Source: Alcaligenes aquatilis (GTDB taxonomy: Bacteria; Pseudomonadota; Gammaproteobacteria; Burkholderiales; Burkholderiaceae_B). Taken from it: a stretch of DNA of 64,000 bases. The translations under genes were made by a program, and so were the position numbers. Of this stretch, positions 56,223 through 64,000 are shown in pieces. The stretch spans positions 3,108,572 through 3,172,571 of the forward strand of contig NZ_CP022390.1 in NCBI RefSeq assembly GCF_003076515.1, given 5' to 3'. The notes below the pieces were generated by a model, which was not told where the DNA came from, did not search any database, and worked only from the letters and a program-made list of their open reading frames with translations. The first letter of the stretch is position 1. Each line of letters begins with the position of its first letter.

Positions 56223-56269
56223 CGTTCATAGATTATAGTTTATGTGATATAAACGGTTATCTATGAACG
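56223..56269 (+). promoter_or_regulatory. Nested hipBA operator
   Basis: Outer arms CGTTCATAGAT (56223-56233) and ATCTATGAACG (56259-56269) enclose the inner arms GTTTAT (56238-56243) and ATAAAC (56249-56254). The structure is a 47-bp nested dyad, 19 bp before the hipB ATG. Confidence 0.75.
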
Positions 56270-56287
56270 ATATTTGTTGTCTGTGCC

Positions 56288-56608
56288 ATGCCCAAAAAAC
56301 TTGCCCCTACCCCTTTTTACTTGCCAGCCGTCGAGTCACGGGCCCTGGTTTGGGGGCGCTGCATTCGTACTCAACGTGTTGCTCAGAAAATTACAGCTCG
56401 AGTCTTTAGTTCAAGAGTCGAGGTCTCGGAAAGTACATTACGCCGAATGGAGCGAGGCGATCCGGCTGTGACGATGGGGAGCTATTTGACTGCTCTGGCA
56501 GCACTCGGTCTGCTCGAATCCATCGTGCCAATGCCCGATGCTCATTGGAGTAGCGGCGATACGAAGGGGCGTGCAAGACTGGGCAGAGATGACGATGAGT
56601 ATTTCTAA
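56288..56608 (+). CDS. hipB: HipB-type HTH antitoxin
   Basis: A 106-residue XRE protein: RCIRTQRVAQKITARVFSSR, then VEVSESTLRRMERGDPAVTM is the helix-turn-helix. The C-terminal tail is acidic (RDDDEYF). It binds HipA and represses the operon, probably at the 47-bp nested dyad just upstream. The stop overlaps the hipA start by 20 bp, so translation is coupled. Confidence 0.88.
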   Translation: MPKKLAPTPFYLPAVESRALVWGRCIRTQRVAQKITARVFSSRVEVSESTLRRMERGDPAVTMGSYLTALAALGLLESIVPMPDAHWSSGDTKGRARLGRDDDEYF

Positions 56609-57854
56609 GCCCTTATACGTTTATTTGCAGCGGCCTGACACGGGTCAATGGGTGACCGTTGGCCGGTATATCCACGACTCGTCAGCCAAGCTTGGCCAGT
56701 TTATGTATGCGCCTAGCTATCAGGATGCAGGTCTACCATGGTCAATTGATCCGGTTAACTTACCGCTGAGTGGCTCTGTTCCAATTCAGGCGAGTCGCTA
56801 TGGTGGCCTGCATGATGCGCTACGTGATGCTTGTCCCGACGCATGGGGCCGCTTACTCATTCAAAGGCAACACGGATTAAGTGACAGCTCTCCAAACCAT
56901 GCTTATCTTCTGAAGGCTGGTAATGCCGAGCGTTGGGGAGCACTGGCGGTCGGCTCTTCGCCTAAGCCCTCGATCGCAGAATTGTCCGCCCCGCCCATCG
57001 CAGAAATTGAAAAGCTGAGCGCAGAGCTGCAAGCCATGCAACTGCGCCGCCCTCCGGTGGATCCGCATTTGCGTCGTCGGCTGATGGCCACACCCAGTAT
57101 GGGTGGAGCAAGACCGAAAGCAACCGTTCGTGATGGTGATCAGTTCTGGCTTGTGAAACCGATCCTGTCATCTGATACCGAGGATATTCCGCGTCTTGAA
57201 CATGCAGCTCAAGAGTGGGGCCGGGCAGTGGGCTTGAACTTTGCACAAACCGCGTACACGGGTTTTGGTGAGGACTCCGCACTGAGTGTGATGCGCTCAT
57301 TGAGGTTTGATCGCCAACATGGCCTTAGGGTCATGACATTGAGTGCGGCATCCTTGCTGCAGACGGAGTATCCCGGTCATTCAGGCTCATCGGCCTGGAG
57401 TTATCCCAACTTGGCCAGAACGTTGACGATGATAGGCGCTCCTCAGGAGGACGCCATTGAATTGTTCTGTCGCATGATTTTCAATGCGGTTATTGGCAAT
57501 GACGATGATCATCCCCGTAACCATGCAATCCATTATCTTCATGATCAGGGCCGATGGCGTTTGACGCCCGCTTTTGATGTCGTTCCTAATCCAGATTTCA
57601 TCCCTCAGTATCTAGCGATGGAGTTGAGTCATGGAAGCCGCCAGATCAGCCGAGCCAATGCGTTACACGATGCCAAAGCCTTTGGCTTGTCAGGCGATGA
57701 AGAAGCGGCGGAGCTGCTTGACGGGCTGCTGGCCAGGATAGAAGGGCAATTTGATCAGGTGCGCCTCCTGCTTGGACCTCGTCTGGAATCGCTCATGCAG
57801 GAGCGGTTGTCTGAAGGACTGCGGCGCATGCGTAGTTATCGTATTTCGACCTGA
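56589..57854 (+). CDS. hipA: HipA family Ser/Thr kinase toxin
   Basis: A 421-residue kinase-fold toxin. The N-terminal Couple_hipA-like region starts KPLYVYLQRPDTG; the P-loop-like MGGARPKA carries a nearby serine that HipA proteins autophosphorylate; the catalytic loop is NDDDHPRNHAI (about residues 304-314); the metal-binding PAFDVVPN follows. HipA of E. coli phosphorylates GltX and causes persistence; the target here is unknown. The ATG at 56589 overlaps hipB; 56595 is an alternative. Confidence 0.9.
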   Translation: MTMSISKPLYVYLQRPDTGQWVTVGRYIHDSSAKLGQFMYAPSYQDAGLPWSIDPVNLPLSGSVPIQASRYGGLHDALRDACPDAWGRLLIQRQHGLSDSSPNHAYLLKAGNAERWGALAVGSSPKPSIAELSAPPIAEIEKLSAELQAMQLRRPPVDPHLRRRLMATPSMGGARPKATVRDGDQFWLVKPILSSDTEDIPRLEHAAQEWGRAVGLNFAQTAYTGFGEDSALSVMRSLRFDRQHGLRVMTLSAASLLQTEYPGHSGSSAWSYPNLARTLTMIGAPQEDAIELFCRMIFNAVIGNDDDHPRNHAIHYLHDQGRWRLTPAFDVVPNPDFIPQYLAMELSHGSRQISRANALHDAKAFGLSGDEEAAELLDGLLARIEGQFDQVRLLLGPRLESLMQERLSEGLRRMRSYRIST

Positions 57855-57976
57855 TCAGATAGTCCGGGTGCTTGATGCTGCACCGCATCTCAAGGAAAAC
57901 CTCCATGTACGGCAGCTAAGCATGGCGGCACACTGGAAGATAGGCCGCGCCCGCCCGGGGGTGGCCTGTTTTCGGG

Positions 57977-59908
57977 ATGAGCGCAGATATGCAGTCTTCA
58001 CATGTGGCACACGTCCAAGAGATCACGGCTGTTTGGCAGGGCAGCCTGTCCCGGCGCGATCAGGCCGTGGTCCATAGCTGGCGACGGTGCATCGAGCATC
58101 ACAGGCTGGACCCGGCCCAGGCCTGCGAGGCCTATATCGTGCCGGACTCCCAGTTGCGCGAGCACCGTCAGCAGTCCGAAGCCCTGATCAATATTGCGCG
58201 CTCCGGGCTGGAGCGTCTTTATCAGCAGGTTTCCGGGCTGAATTACGTGTTGCTGCTGTCCGATAACAAGGGCGTCACAGTGGATTTTCTGGGGTCGGAA
58301 GGCCAGCGCGATGCCTTGCGGCATGCCGGTCTGTATATGGGCTCGGAATGGTCCGAAGAGCGCGCAGGGACGTGCGCGGTGGGCACTTGCTTACATACGG
58401 GCGAGGCGCTGACCATTCATCAAAACGATCATTTCGATCATATGCATGCGCCCCTGTCCTGCACGGCGGCGCCTATCTATCATGACGACGGCAAACTGGC
58501 GGCGGTGCTGGATTTGTCCTTGTTGCAGTCTCCACAGGCCAAGGCCAGCCAGGGTTTGGCGCTGCACCTTGCCAACGCGGCGACCCGCCGTATTGAACTG
58601 GCCAATTTGATGGCCTGCCATCGGCAGGAATGGATTTTATGTTTGTCGCAGTCGCCAGAGTTTTTGGACATTGATCCGGAAGCGGCGATTGCGATTGATG
58701 GCTCTGGCCGTATCAAGGGCATGACCCATACGGGTGCCCGGATTCTGGCGCGGGCGGCGGGGGTGGACTGGCGCAATCCTGCGGGCTTGCTGGGGCAGAG
58801 CTTAGTGCGCTTTGTGCATCTGGAAGTGGATCAGTTACCGACCTTGATGCGCTATCGCCCTACGCAGGAACGGGTCATCATGGCGCGGGATGGCAGCGTG
58901 TTGTTTGCCCATGCCATTGAGCCTCGGCGTGTATTGAGCAATCGGTCTGTGGGGATGGATGGGGCGGCCGTGGATGCCGCTTTGCCAGAGGCTCTGCGCG
59001 GCTTGGCGGGCACGGATGCGGCCATGCAATCCATGCTGTTGAAAGCCGCGCGTTTGGCAACGCGGGAGATGCCGGTGCTGTTGCAGGGCGAGACGGGTTC
59101 GGGCAAAGAATATCTGGCGCGTGCGATTCACACGGCTAGCGGCCGTCGCGGGAATTTTGTGGCCGTCAATTGTGCAGCCTTGCCCGAGAGCCTGATTGAA
59201 AGCGAATTGTTTGGCTATCTGGCCGGCACGTATACCGGCGGCGCTGCACGAGGTCGCACGGGTTTGATTGAGGCGGCTGATGGCGGCACTCTCTTCCTGG
59301 ACGAGATTGGCGATATGCCGCTGGCCCTGCAAAGTCGTTTGCTGCGCGTACTGGCCGAGTCCGAGGTAATGCCTTTGGGCGCACGCACAAGCAAGCGCGT
59401 GGACCTGCGCGTGATTTCAGCCAGCCACCATGATTTAAGTGCCCTGGTAGAGCAAGGCCGCTTCCGTGCGGATTTGCTGTATCGCCTGAATGCGGCCGTG
59501 CTGACCTTGCCTGCCTTGCGTCAGCGCAGTGATCTGGAATGGTTGGTGCAGCAGATATTGCATCGGCGTAATAAGGGCGATGTGCCCGGTTTGTCCCCCG
59601 AGGCCTGGCAAGCGCTGCAAGCTTACGAGTGGCCGGGTAATTTGCGCGAACTGGACAATGCCTTGGTGCTGGCCTTGGCCTTGGCAGAAGGCTCCTGCAT
59701 TGAGGTGCAGGATTTGCCAGAGGCTTTGCGAGAGCGGCGCCTTGCCACCTCTACAGGCAGCCCGACAACGGTGCACTCGGCCGGGGAATCGTCCTGGCAG
59801 CAGGTCTTACAGGCCTGTGGTGGCAATGTCAGCGCAGCGGCTCGGCAGCTTGGAATCAGCCGGTCCACCTTGCATCGTTATATCAAACGGGCAGGTCTGA
59901 CTCACTAA
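57977..59908 (+). CDS. Sigma-54-dependent activator, AcoR-like
   Basis: A 643-residue enhancer-binding protein: N-terminal GAF-type sensor (about residues 75-210), AAA+ domain with Walker A GETGSGKE (from G371) and Walker B GGTLFLDEIGD, and a C-terminal Fis HTH (GNVSAAARQLGISRSTLHRY). The sigma-54 contact loop reads GTYTGG (G417-G422) instead of GAFTGA, an uncommon form. The order resembles AcoR, the acetoin regulator. It lies directly upstream of a consensus -24/-12 promoter driving the monooxygenase gene. Confidence 0.92.
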   Translation: MSADMQSSHVAHVQEITAVWQGSLSRRDQAVVHSWRRCIEHHRLDPAQACEAYIVPDSQLREHRQQSEALINIARSGLERLYQQVSGLNYVLLLSDNKGVTVDFLGSEGQRDALRHAGLYMGSEWSEERAGTCAVGTCLHTGEALTIHQNDHFDHMHAPLSCTAAPIYHDDGKLAAVLDLSLLQSPQAKASQGLALHLANAATRRIELANLMACHRQEWILCLSQSPEFLDIDPEAAIAIDGSGRIKGMTHTGARILARAAGVDWRNPAGLLGQSLVRFVHLEVDQLPTLMRYRPTQERVIMARDGSVLFAHAIEPRRVLSNRSVGMDGAAVDAALPEALRGLAGTDAAMQSMLLKAARLATREMPVLLQGETGSGKEYLARAIHTASGRRGNFVAVNCAALPESLIESELFGYLAGTYTGGAARGRTGLIEAADGGTLFLDEIGDMPLALQSRLLRVLAESEVMPLGARTSKRVDLRVISASHHDLSALVEQGRFRADLLYRLNAAVLTLPALRQRSDLEWLVQQILHRRNKGDVPGLSPEAWQALQAYEWPGNLRELDNALVLALALAEGSCIEVQDLPEALRERRLATSTGSPTTVHSAGESSWQQVLQACGGNVSAAARQLGISRSTLHRYIKRAGLTH

Positions 59909-59949
59909 GACTCGACCTGAGACACAGGCTGCGACACCTGATGCACCAC

Positions 59950-59969
59950 CTGTGCCACAACTGGCACAG
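59950..59969. promoter_or_regulatory. Candidate upstream activator site
   Basis: CTGTGCCA (59950-59957) and TGGCACAG (59962-59969) form a perfect 8-bp dyad with a 4-nt centre. It is about 50 bp upstream of the -24/-12 promoter. A further GCGACAC direct repeat (near 59930 and 59988) surrounds it. Confidence 0.6.
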
Positions 59970-60020
59970 TTTCATCGCCTTAAAACAAGCGACACTCCTT
60001 TAAAACAAGCCGTTCCCGAT

Positions 60021-60037
60021 TTGGCACGACGTTTGCT
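60021..60037 (+). promoter_or_regulatory. Sigma-54 promoter (-24/-12)
   Basis: TTGGCACGACGTTTGCT matches the consensus TTGGCACR-N4-TTGCW, with GG at 60023-60024 and GC at 60035-60036, ten bases apart. It is 62 bp upstream of the monooxygenase ATG. Confidence 0.93.
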
Positions 60038-60099
60038 ATGAACTCCATAGCTGGACAGCAAAAGTCCGGCGCAACACTAAAACGATATGGAGACAAATC

Positions 60100-61917
60100 A
60101 TGCAAACACAGCAGCAACTGCAGCCGTCTGCGCGACAGTTGGACACGGTTCTTGAACAGTTGACCCATGCGCTTGCCAGCAATGCACCAGACGATGCGGC
60201 AGCCCTGTTTGCCCAAGAATGCTTTTGGCGTGATCTGGTCATGTTCACCTGGAATATCCGAACCATGGAAGGGCGCGAGCAGATCCGCGACATGCTGACG
60301 CAGCAGCAACAAGGCGCCATGTCAGCCCGGTTTGAGCGCGACAGTGCCGAGCCGGTCAGTGACGACGGCCAGGGTCTGGTGGAAGGCTGGTTCCGTGTGG
60401 AAACCGATGTGGCGCGTGGCTACGGCCATATCCGCGTCAAGCATGGCAAGATCTGGACCTTGCTGACCACCATGTCGGAACTGAAAGGTCACGAGGAGCC
60501 GCTGGGTGTGCGCCGTCCCATGGGGGCCGAGCATGGCATCCGGCGGGGTCGCCAGACCTGGCAGGAGCGCCGTCAGCAAGAGCAGGCGGAGCTGGGCACC
60601 ACGGAGCAGCCCTATGTGTTGGTGATCGGCGGCGGGCAGGGTGGTATTGCGCTGGGTGCGCGTCTGCGGCAATTGAATGTGCCTGCGCTCATCATTGATC
60701 AGCATGCTCGCCCCGGCGATAGCTGGCGCAAACGCTATAAGTCCTTGTGCCTGCACGACCCCGTCTGGTACGACCACCTGCCTTACATGCCTTTCCCCGA
60801 CAACTGGCCTGTCTTTGCGCCCAAGGACAAGATTGGCGATTGGTTGGAAATGTACGTCAAGGTGATGGAGCTGAATTACTGGAGCAGCACCGTGTGCAAG
60901 AAGGTGCGCTATGACGAAGTCAACCAGACCTGGGAAGTGGAGATCGAACGTGATGGCAAACCCATGACCCTGCGGCCCCAGCAGTTGGTCTTTGCCACGG
61001 GTATGTCCGGCAAGGCGAATGTGCCCAACATACAGGGGCAGGATGTGTTCAAGGGTGAGCAGCAACATTCCTCGCAGCACCCCGGGCCGGAAGCGTATGC
61101 GGGCAAGAAAGTAGTGGTGATCGGGGCCAATAACTCGGCGCACGATATTTGCGCGGCATTGTGGGAGGCGGGGGCGGACGTCACCATGGTGCAGCGTTCG
61201 TCCACCCACATTGTGCGATCCGACTCCCTGATGGAGATCGGTTTGGGCGATCTGTATTCCGAACGGGCACTGGCATTGGGAGTCACCACGCGCAAGGCAG
61301 ACTTGCTCTTTGCCTCCCTGCCGTACCGCATCATGGCGGACTTCCAGATTCCTGTGTACGACAAGATCCGCGAGCGTGATGCACAGTTCTACCAGAAGCT
61401 GGAGGCGGCAGGCTTCATGCTGGATTGGGGCGATGATGGTTCCGGCCTGTTCATGAAGTATCTGCGTCGCGCGTCGGGTTACTACATCGACGTGGGTGCT
61501 TGCGAGCTGATTATCGATGGCAGCATCAAGCTGAAGTCGCGGACTGACATCAGTCATTTGACCGAGAACGCCGTGGTGTTGAGCGACGGTACGGAATTAC
61601 CAGCGGACCTGGTGGTGTATGCCACGGGCTACGGTTCCATGAATGGCTGGGTGGCTGATTTGGCAGGCCAGGAAATGGCGGACCGGGTGGGCAAGTGCTG
61701 GGGTCTGGGTTCGGAAACCACCAAAGACCCCGGGCCGTGGGAAGGCGAGCAGCGCAATATGTGGAAGCCGACGCAGCAGCCAAATCTGTGGTTCCACGGC
61801 GGCAACTTGCACCAGTCGCGTCATTACTCCCAGTATCTGGCCTTGCAGCTTAAAGCGCGTCAGGCGGGCCTGCCGGTGCAGGTGTATGGAATGCAGGAGG
61901 TGCATCATCTGCGTTGA
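60100..61917 (+). CDS. Flavin-containing monooxygenase with NTF2-like domain
   Basis: A 605-residue enzyme. About 150 N-terminal residues form a SnoaL/NTF2-like domain (LFAQECFWRDLVMFTWNIRT, GREQIRDMLTQQQQ). Next comes the FAD fold (VLVIGGGQGGIALGARLRQL, from about residue 173), the FMO-type motif FKGEQQHSSQH at about residue 317, where the last position is His and not the usual Tyr or Trp, and the NADPH fold (KKVVVIGANNSAHDICAALW). The substrate is unknown; ketones or amines fit. Expression should depend on sigma-54 and the adjacent activator. Confidence 0.85.
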   Translation: MQTQQQLQPSARQLDTVLEQLTHALASNAPDDAAALFAQECFWRDLVMFTWNIRTMEGREQIRDMLTQQQQGAMSARFERDSAEPVSDDGQGLVEGWFRVETDVARGYGHIRVKHGKIWTLLTTMSELKGHEEPLGVRRPMGAEHGIRRGRQTWQERRQQEQAELGTTEQPYVLVIGGGQGGIALGARLRQLNVPALIIDQHARPGDSWRKRYKSLCLHDPVWYDHLPYMPFPDNWPVFAPKDKIGDWLEMYVKVMELNYWSSTVCKKVRYDEVNQTWEVEIERDGKPMTLRPQQLVFATGMSGKANVPNIQGQDVFKGEQQHSSQHPGPEAYAGKKVVVIGANNSAHDICAALWEAGADVTMVQRSSTHIVRSDSLMEIGLGDLYSERALALGVTTRKADLLFASLPYRIMADFQIPVYDKIRERDAQFYQKLEAAGFMLDWGDDGSGLFMKYLRRASGYYIDVGACELIIDGSIKLKSRTDISHLTENAVVLSDGTELPADLVVYATGYGSMNGWVADLAGQEMADRVGKCWGLGSETTKDPGPWEGEQRNMWKPTQQPNLWFHGGNLHQSRHYSQYLALQLKARQAGLPVQVYGMQEVHHLR

Positions 61918-61977
61918 TTGATATTTGCCTTGTTGTTCGAGGCGGGGCGTGTAGGTCTGCACCCTGTTCTGATTTCG

Positions 61978-62014
61978 GCCAGATTATCGACATGATGATC
62001 TGGCTCTTTTTTTT
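61978..62014 (+). terminator. Terminator of the monooxygenase gene
   Basis: GCCAGAT (61978-61984) and ATCTGGC (61998-62004) pair and are followed by TCTTTTTTTT. Confidence 0.85.
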
Positions 62015-62518
62015 GCGTGTCTTAGGCGGGGTAGCCGTGTTTGCATCGCAAGCAAGGTTGCCAAGGCGGTGGTTTTGTTAGCCGCTCTGCTAAATCTTTT
62101 ACCTTATGTATCTGGTCTGAGTGCCTCCTTCAGACAACAAAGCCTGGCTTAAGGGCTCTGTTCTTGCCCCGGCCCCTCCCTGTTTCAAGAGGCCATAGTG
62201 GCTTGGTTGAAAACGTGTGAACAGCAGTCGTGGAGCGTGTTAGGGCAGATTGAGTCGAGTCAGCATGATGATCTGAATCTGATGGCTAAAAACGGGTTGC
62301 TATAGCTTGGATGAATGGGGTTGAGTTAAAAATAGATTAAATTTTTATAAGGAAAATGCTTGTAGCATTTCGTAGTTTACGGGTGGGTTGGAAATGTTAC
62401 GGTAGAACCATCCATTGCAAACAAGGAAATTTTTTTGATTGCATTGGACTCCTTTTAATAGCAGGGTTAAGGGAATTTTTAATTCTAAAAATACTCTTTC
62501 TGATATTGGAGAAAATCT
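62015..62518. other. Long intergenic region before the BON gene
   Basis: About 500 bp, becoming AT-rich after 62280. No ORF with a credible start was found. The last 200 bp probably contain the stress promoter of the BON gene (TATAAGG near 62348). No other structure is supported. Confidence 0.4.
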
Positions 62519-62863
62519 ATGAAAAAATCCGCCATCCTATCCAGTTTTTTAATGGCCTCGGCCCTGAGTCTTGGCCTGCAAGGCGGCGCAATGGCTAATG
62601 AGCCTGCCGTTAATCAGGACCATTCCGCAACTGCGGGCGAAGCCGTCAGCGATACCTGGATCACCACCAAAATCAAGGCTGATCTGGCCAGCACCAAGGA
62701 TTTGAAAAGCACGGATATCTCTGTTGAGACCAATAATGGTGTTGCAACATTGACCGGTACCGTGCCCAGCGAAATTGAGCACAAGAAAGCCGTTGCTGCA
62801 ACGGAGAGTGTAAAAGGCGTTGTGAAAGTCGATTCGTCGGGATTGAAAGTCAAGCCGGAATAA
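62519..62863 (+). CDS. BON-domain periplasmic protein, OsmY-like
   Basis: A 114-residue exported protein. The signal peptide (SFLMASALSLGLQGGAMA) ends at ANEP, followed by one BON domain: SDTWITTKIKADLASTKDLK, ISVETNNGVATLTGTVPSEI, then VKGVVKVDSSGLKV. BON domains bind membrane phospholipids; OsmY-type proteins are induced by osmotic and stationary-phase stress. The ATG has GGAGA 7 nt upstream. The CsbD gene follows 53 bp later, another stress protein. Confidence 0.9.
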   Translation: MKKSAILSSFLMASALSLGLQGGAMANEPAVNQDHSATAGEAVSDTWITTKIKADLASTKDLKSTDISVETNNGVATLTGTVPSEIEHKKAVAATESVKGVVKVDSSGLKVKPE

Positions 62864-62916
62864 TTATTTCGCTATCAATCCTTATTGTGAATTCCTTTTG
62901 AAATAGGAGAGCGACT

Positions 62917-63114
62917 ATGAATGAAGATACGATTAAAGGTAAATGGAAACAGTTGTCCGGTAAGATTCAGGCAAAATGGGGCAAGTTGACCAATGACGAT
63001 ATTGATGTTGCTGAAGGCAATACCGAATATCTGGTTGGGAAAATTCAGGAACGCTATGGCATTGCGCGTGAAGAAGCTGAAAAGCAAGTCCGCGACTTCA
63101 ATGGCGGCGTCTGA
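62917..63114 (+). CDS. CsbD family stress protein
   Basis: A 65-residue protein beginning [20 protein letters not shown], the CsbD signature, followed by [20 protein letters not shown] and a C-terminal [15 protein letters not shown] helix. CsbD-like proteins (YjbJ in E. coli) are abundant, small, hydrophilic proteins of the general stress response with unknown activity. GGAGAG precedes the ATG. A terminator follows, and the BON gene lies upstream, giving a likely two-gene stress unit. Confidence 0.93.
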   Translation: MNEDTIKGKWKQLSGKIQAKWGKLTNDDIDVAEGNTEYLVGKIQERYGIAREEAEKQVRDFNGGV

Positions 63115-63140
63115 TCCTCAGGTTTGATTGCCAGGCATAC

Positions 63141-63170
63141 AAAACGCCCTGCATAAGCAGGGCGTTTTTG
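63141..63170 (+). terminator. Terminator of the BON/CsbD unit
   Basis: AAAACGCCCTGC (63141-63152) and GCAGGGCGTTTT (63157-63168) pair over 12 bp around ATAA. Confidence 0.92.
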
Positions 63171-63256
63171 TGTGTGCGGCAGGACTGGGCGGTGTCATGG
63201 TGGGGGCATTCAGGAATGCTTACCCCTCTTGTTTCCAACTGGTTCGTGCAGTCCAG

Positions 63257-64000
63257 TCAGTCCTCATCCATCTGCTGATAGCGCTCGGCCAGGTAATCCA
63301 GCAGCGCCCGCACGGCAGGCATTTGCCCGCGACGGGATGAGAACACCGCATGAATGATCTCGCGTCGGGGAGCCCATTCCGAAATCAGTTTCACCAAAGA
63401 GCCGTCGGCCAATTGATCACAAACTACCAGGGTTGGCAGTTGAACTACACCGACGCCTTTCAAGGCGGCACAGCGCAGGGCTGTCATGTCGGTGGTGATC
63501 AGGCGAGGGCTGTGATGCAGCACAGCCTGTGCCCCGTCGGGGCCGAACAAGGTCCAGGTATGGTTTTGCTGCGGCAGACCCAAGGCCAGGCTGGGATAGT
63601 CCGCTAGATCGGCCGGCGAACCGGGCAAGCCGTGTCGGGCGATCAGCTCCGGACTGGCGACCAAACATTGGCTACGGTCGGACAGCGCACACATTACCAG
63701 ATCGCTGTCTTGTAATGGAGGGGGGCGGACGCGAATGGCAATATCCAGCGCTTCCCCGATCAGGTCGACACGCCGGTTGGTCGCATCCAATTGGACGGTG
63801 ACATGCGGGTAGCTGACCATGAAGTCGGCCAACATATTACTGACATGAGCGTTCAGCAAGGTGATCGGGCAACTGATGCGCACCACACCACGTGGTTCGG
63901 CACGTGTCAGTTCGATGGCTGCCTGTGCCGCCTCAGCCTCCACCAGCATGGCCTTGCAGTGTTCGTAATAGGTCTGGCCGATCTCGGTCACGGTAAAGCG
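63257..64000 (-). CDS. LysR family regulator, N-terminus beyond window
   Basis: The minus-strand frame is open to base 64000, so the HTH domain lies outside. The part inside starts RFTVTEIGQTYYEHCKAMLV, the linker helix of LysR proteins, and continues through the substrate-binding domain (GVVRISCPITLLNAHVSNML; LDIAIRVRPPPLQDSDLVMC). This looks like the aromatic-compound or quinone-sensing branch (DsdC/PA3398-like), but the target gene is not visible. Confidence 0.9.
   Translation of the reverse strand, partial: RFTVTEIGQTYYEHCKAMLVEAEAAQAAIELTRAEPRGVVRISCPITLLNAHVSNMLADFMVSYPHVTVQLDATNRRVDLIGEALDIAIRVRPPPLQDSDLVMCALSDRSQCLVASPELIARHGLPGSPADLADYPSLALGLPQQNHTWTLFGPDGAQAVLHHSPRLITTDMTALRCAALKGVGVVQLPTLVVCDQLADGSLVKLISEWAPRREIIHAVFSSRRGQMPAVRALLDYLAERYQQMDED

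Noticed and set aside
62356..62598. 80-residue ORF upstream of the BON gene
   Set aside because: Overlaps the BON signal peptide in another frame and covers the likely promoter; no ribosome site.
1..64000. CRISPR arrays, tRNA or rRNA genes, complete insertion sequences
   Set aside because: No spaced direct repeats, no cloverleaf with CCA-end pattern and no transposase were recognised by eye; a tRNA scan would settle small cases.

Overview
The window looks like a chromosome segment of a betaproteobacterium of the Alcaligenaceae, most likely Alcaligenes. This is inferred from gene content and order: a fmdB-DUF502-aspS-clsB block, a phaM-glmU neighbourhood, a ctaC-D-E operon with DUF2970 and DUF2909 partners, a CIRCE element in front of rpoH, and moderately GC-rich coding DNA. 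No rRNA, tRNA or CRISPR was seen. No complete insertion sequence was seen either. Both ends cut a gene: a luciferase-like oxidoreductase at the left and a LysR regulator at the right.

Layout. 1-6.0 kb: LLM oxidoreductase, acetyltransferase, a CmlA/FloR-type efflux pump with an inducible-looking leader peptide and hairpin, a MerR regulator divergent from a DUF2938 membrane protein, an MFS remnant, a second acetyltransferase and an AraC regulator. 6.2-14.9 kb: histidine utilisation, with hutC, then hutU-hutH forward and hutD-hutI-hutF reverse; a RelE/NadS-type toxin-antitoxin pair sits between the two hut operons. 15.2-24 kb: PLP aminotransferase, ubiA, Na+/H+ antiporter, fmdB, DUF502, aspS, an EEP-family protein and clsB. 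24.1-27.6 kb: glutathione-dependent formaldehyde oxidation (frmA, fghA) and rpoH. 27.7-30.3 kb: OprC-like copper receptor with DUF2946. 30.5-34.3 kb: CPA1 antiporter with a cNMP-binding tail, and a self-inhibited Fic protein. 34.4-42.2 kb: the aa3-type cytochrome c oxidase (ctaC, ctaD, ctaE), assembly factors (SURF1, SCO-like) and heme A synthesis (ctaA, ctaB). The usual ctaG/cox11 is not in its expected place.

42.4-49.5 kb: NUDIX hydrolase, PhaM, GlmU, a glycosyltransferase, a perfect 100-bp GCCACA hexanucleotide tract, an Lrp regulator and GlmS. 49.9-55.6 kb: a Fur-boxed FecI-FecR-TonB receptor cluster followed by a YncE-like propeller. 55.8-57.9 kb: a small DUF protein behind a perfect 12-bp palindrome, then hipBA behind a nested operator. 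57.9-61.9 kb: a sigma-54 activator with a deviant GAFTGA loop, a consensus -24/-12 promoter and a flavin monooxygenase fused to an NTF2-like domain. 62.5-63.1 kb: BON and CsbD stress proteins.

The clearest mechanism-level signal is at 2.9-3.2 kb. A nine-codon leader ORF with a strong ribosome site abuts an 11-bp perfect hairpin in front of the chloramphenicol-type pump, and a third copy of the arm lies near the predicted transcript start, so two mutually exclusive RNA structures can form. Other points worth following are the sigma-54 activator/monooxygenase pair, the MerR/DUF2938 pair, the small ORF overlapping the toxin start by ATGA, the missing ctaG and the long hexanucleotide tract. All functions are from motif and family recognition by eye; no database search was run.
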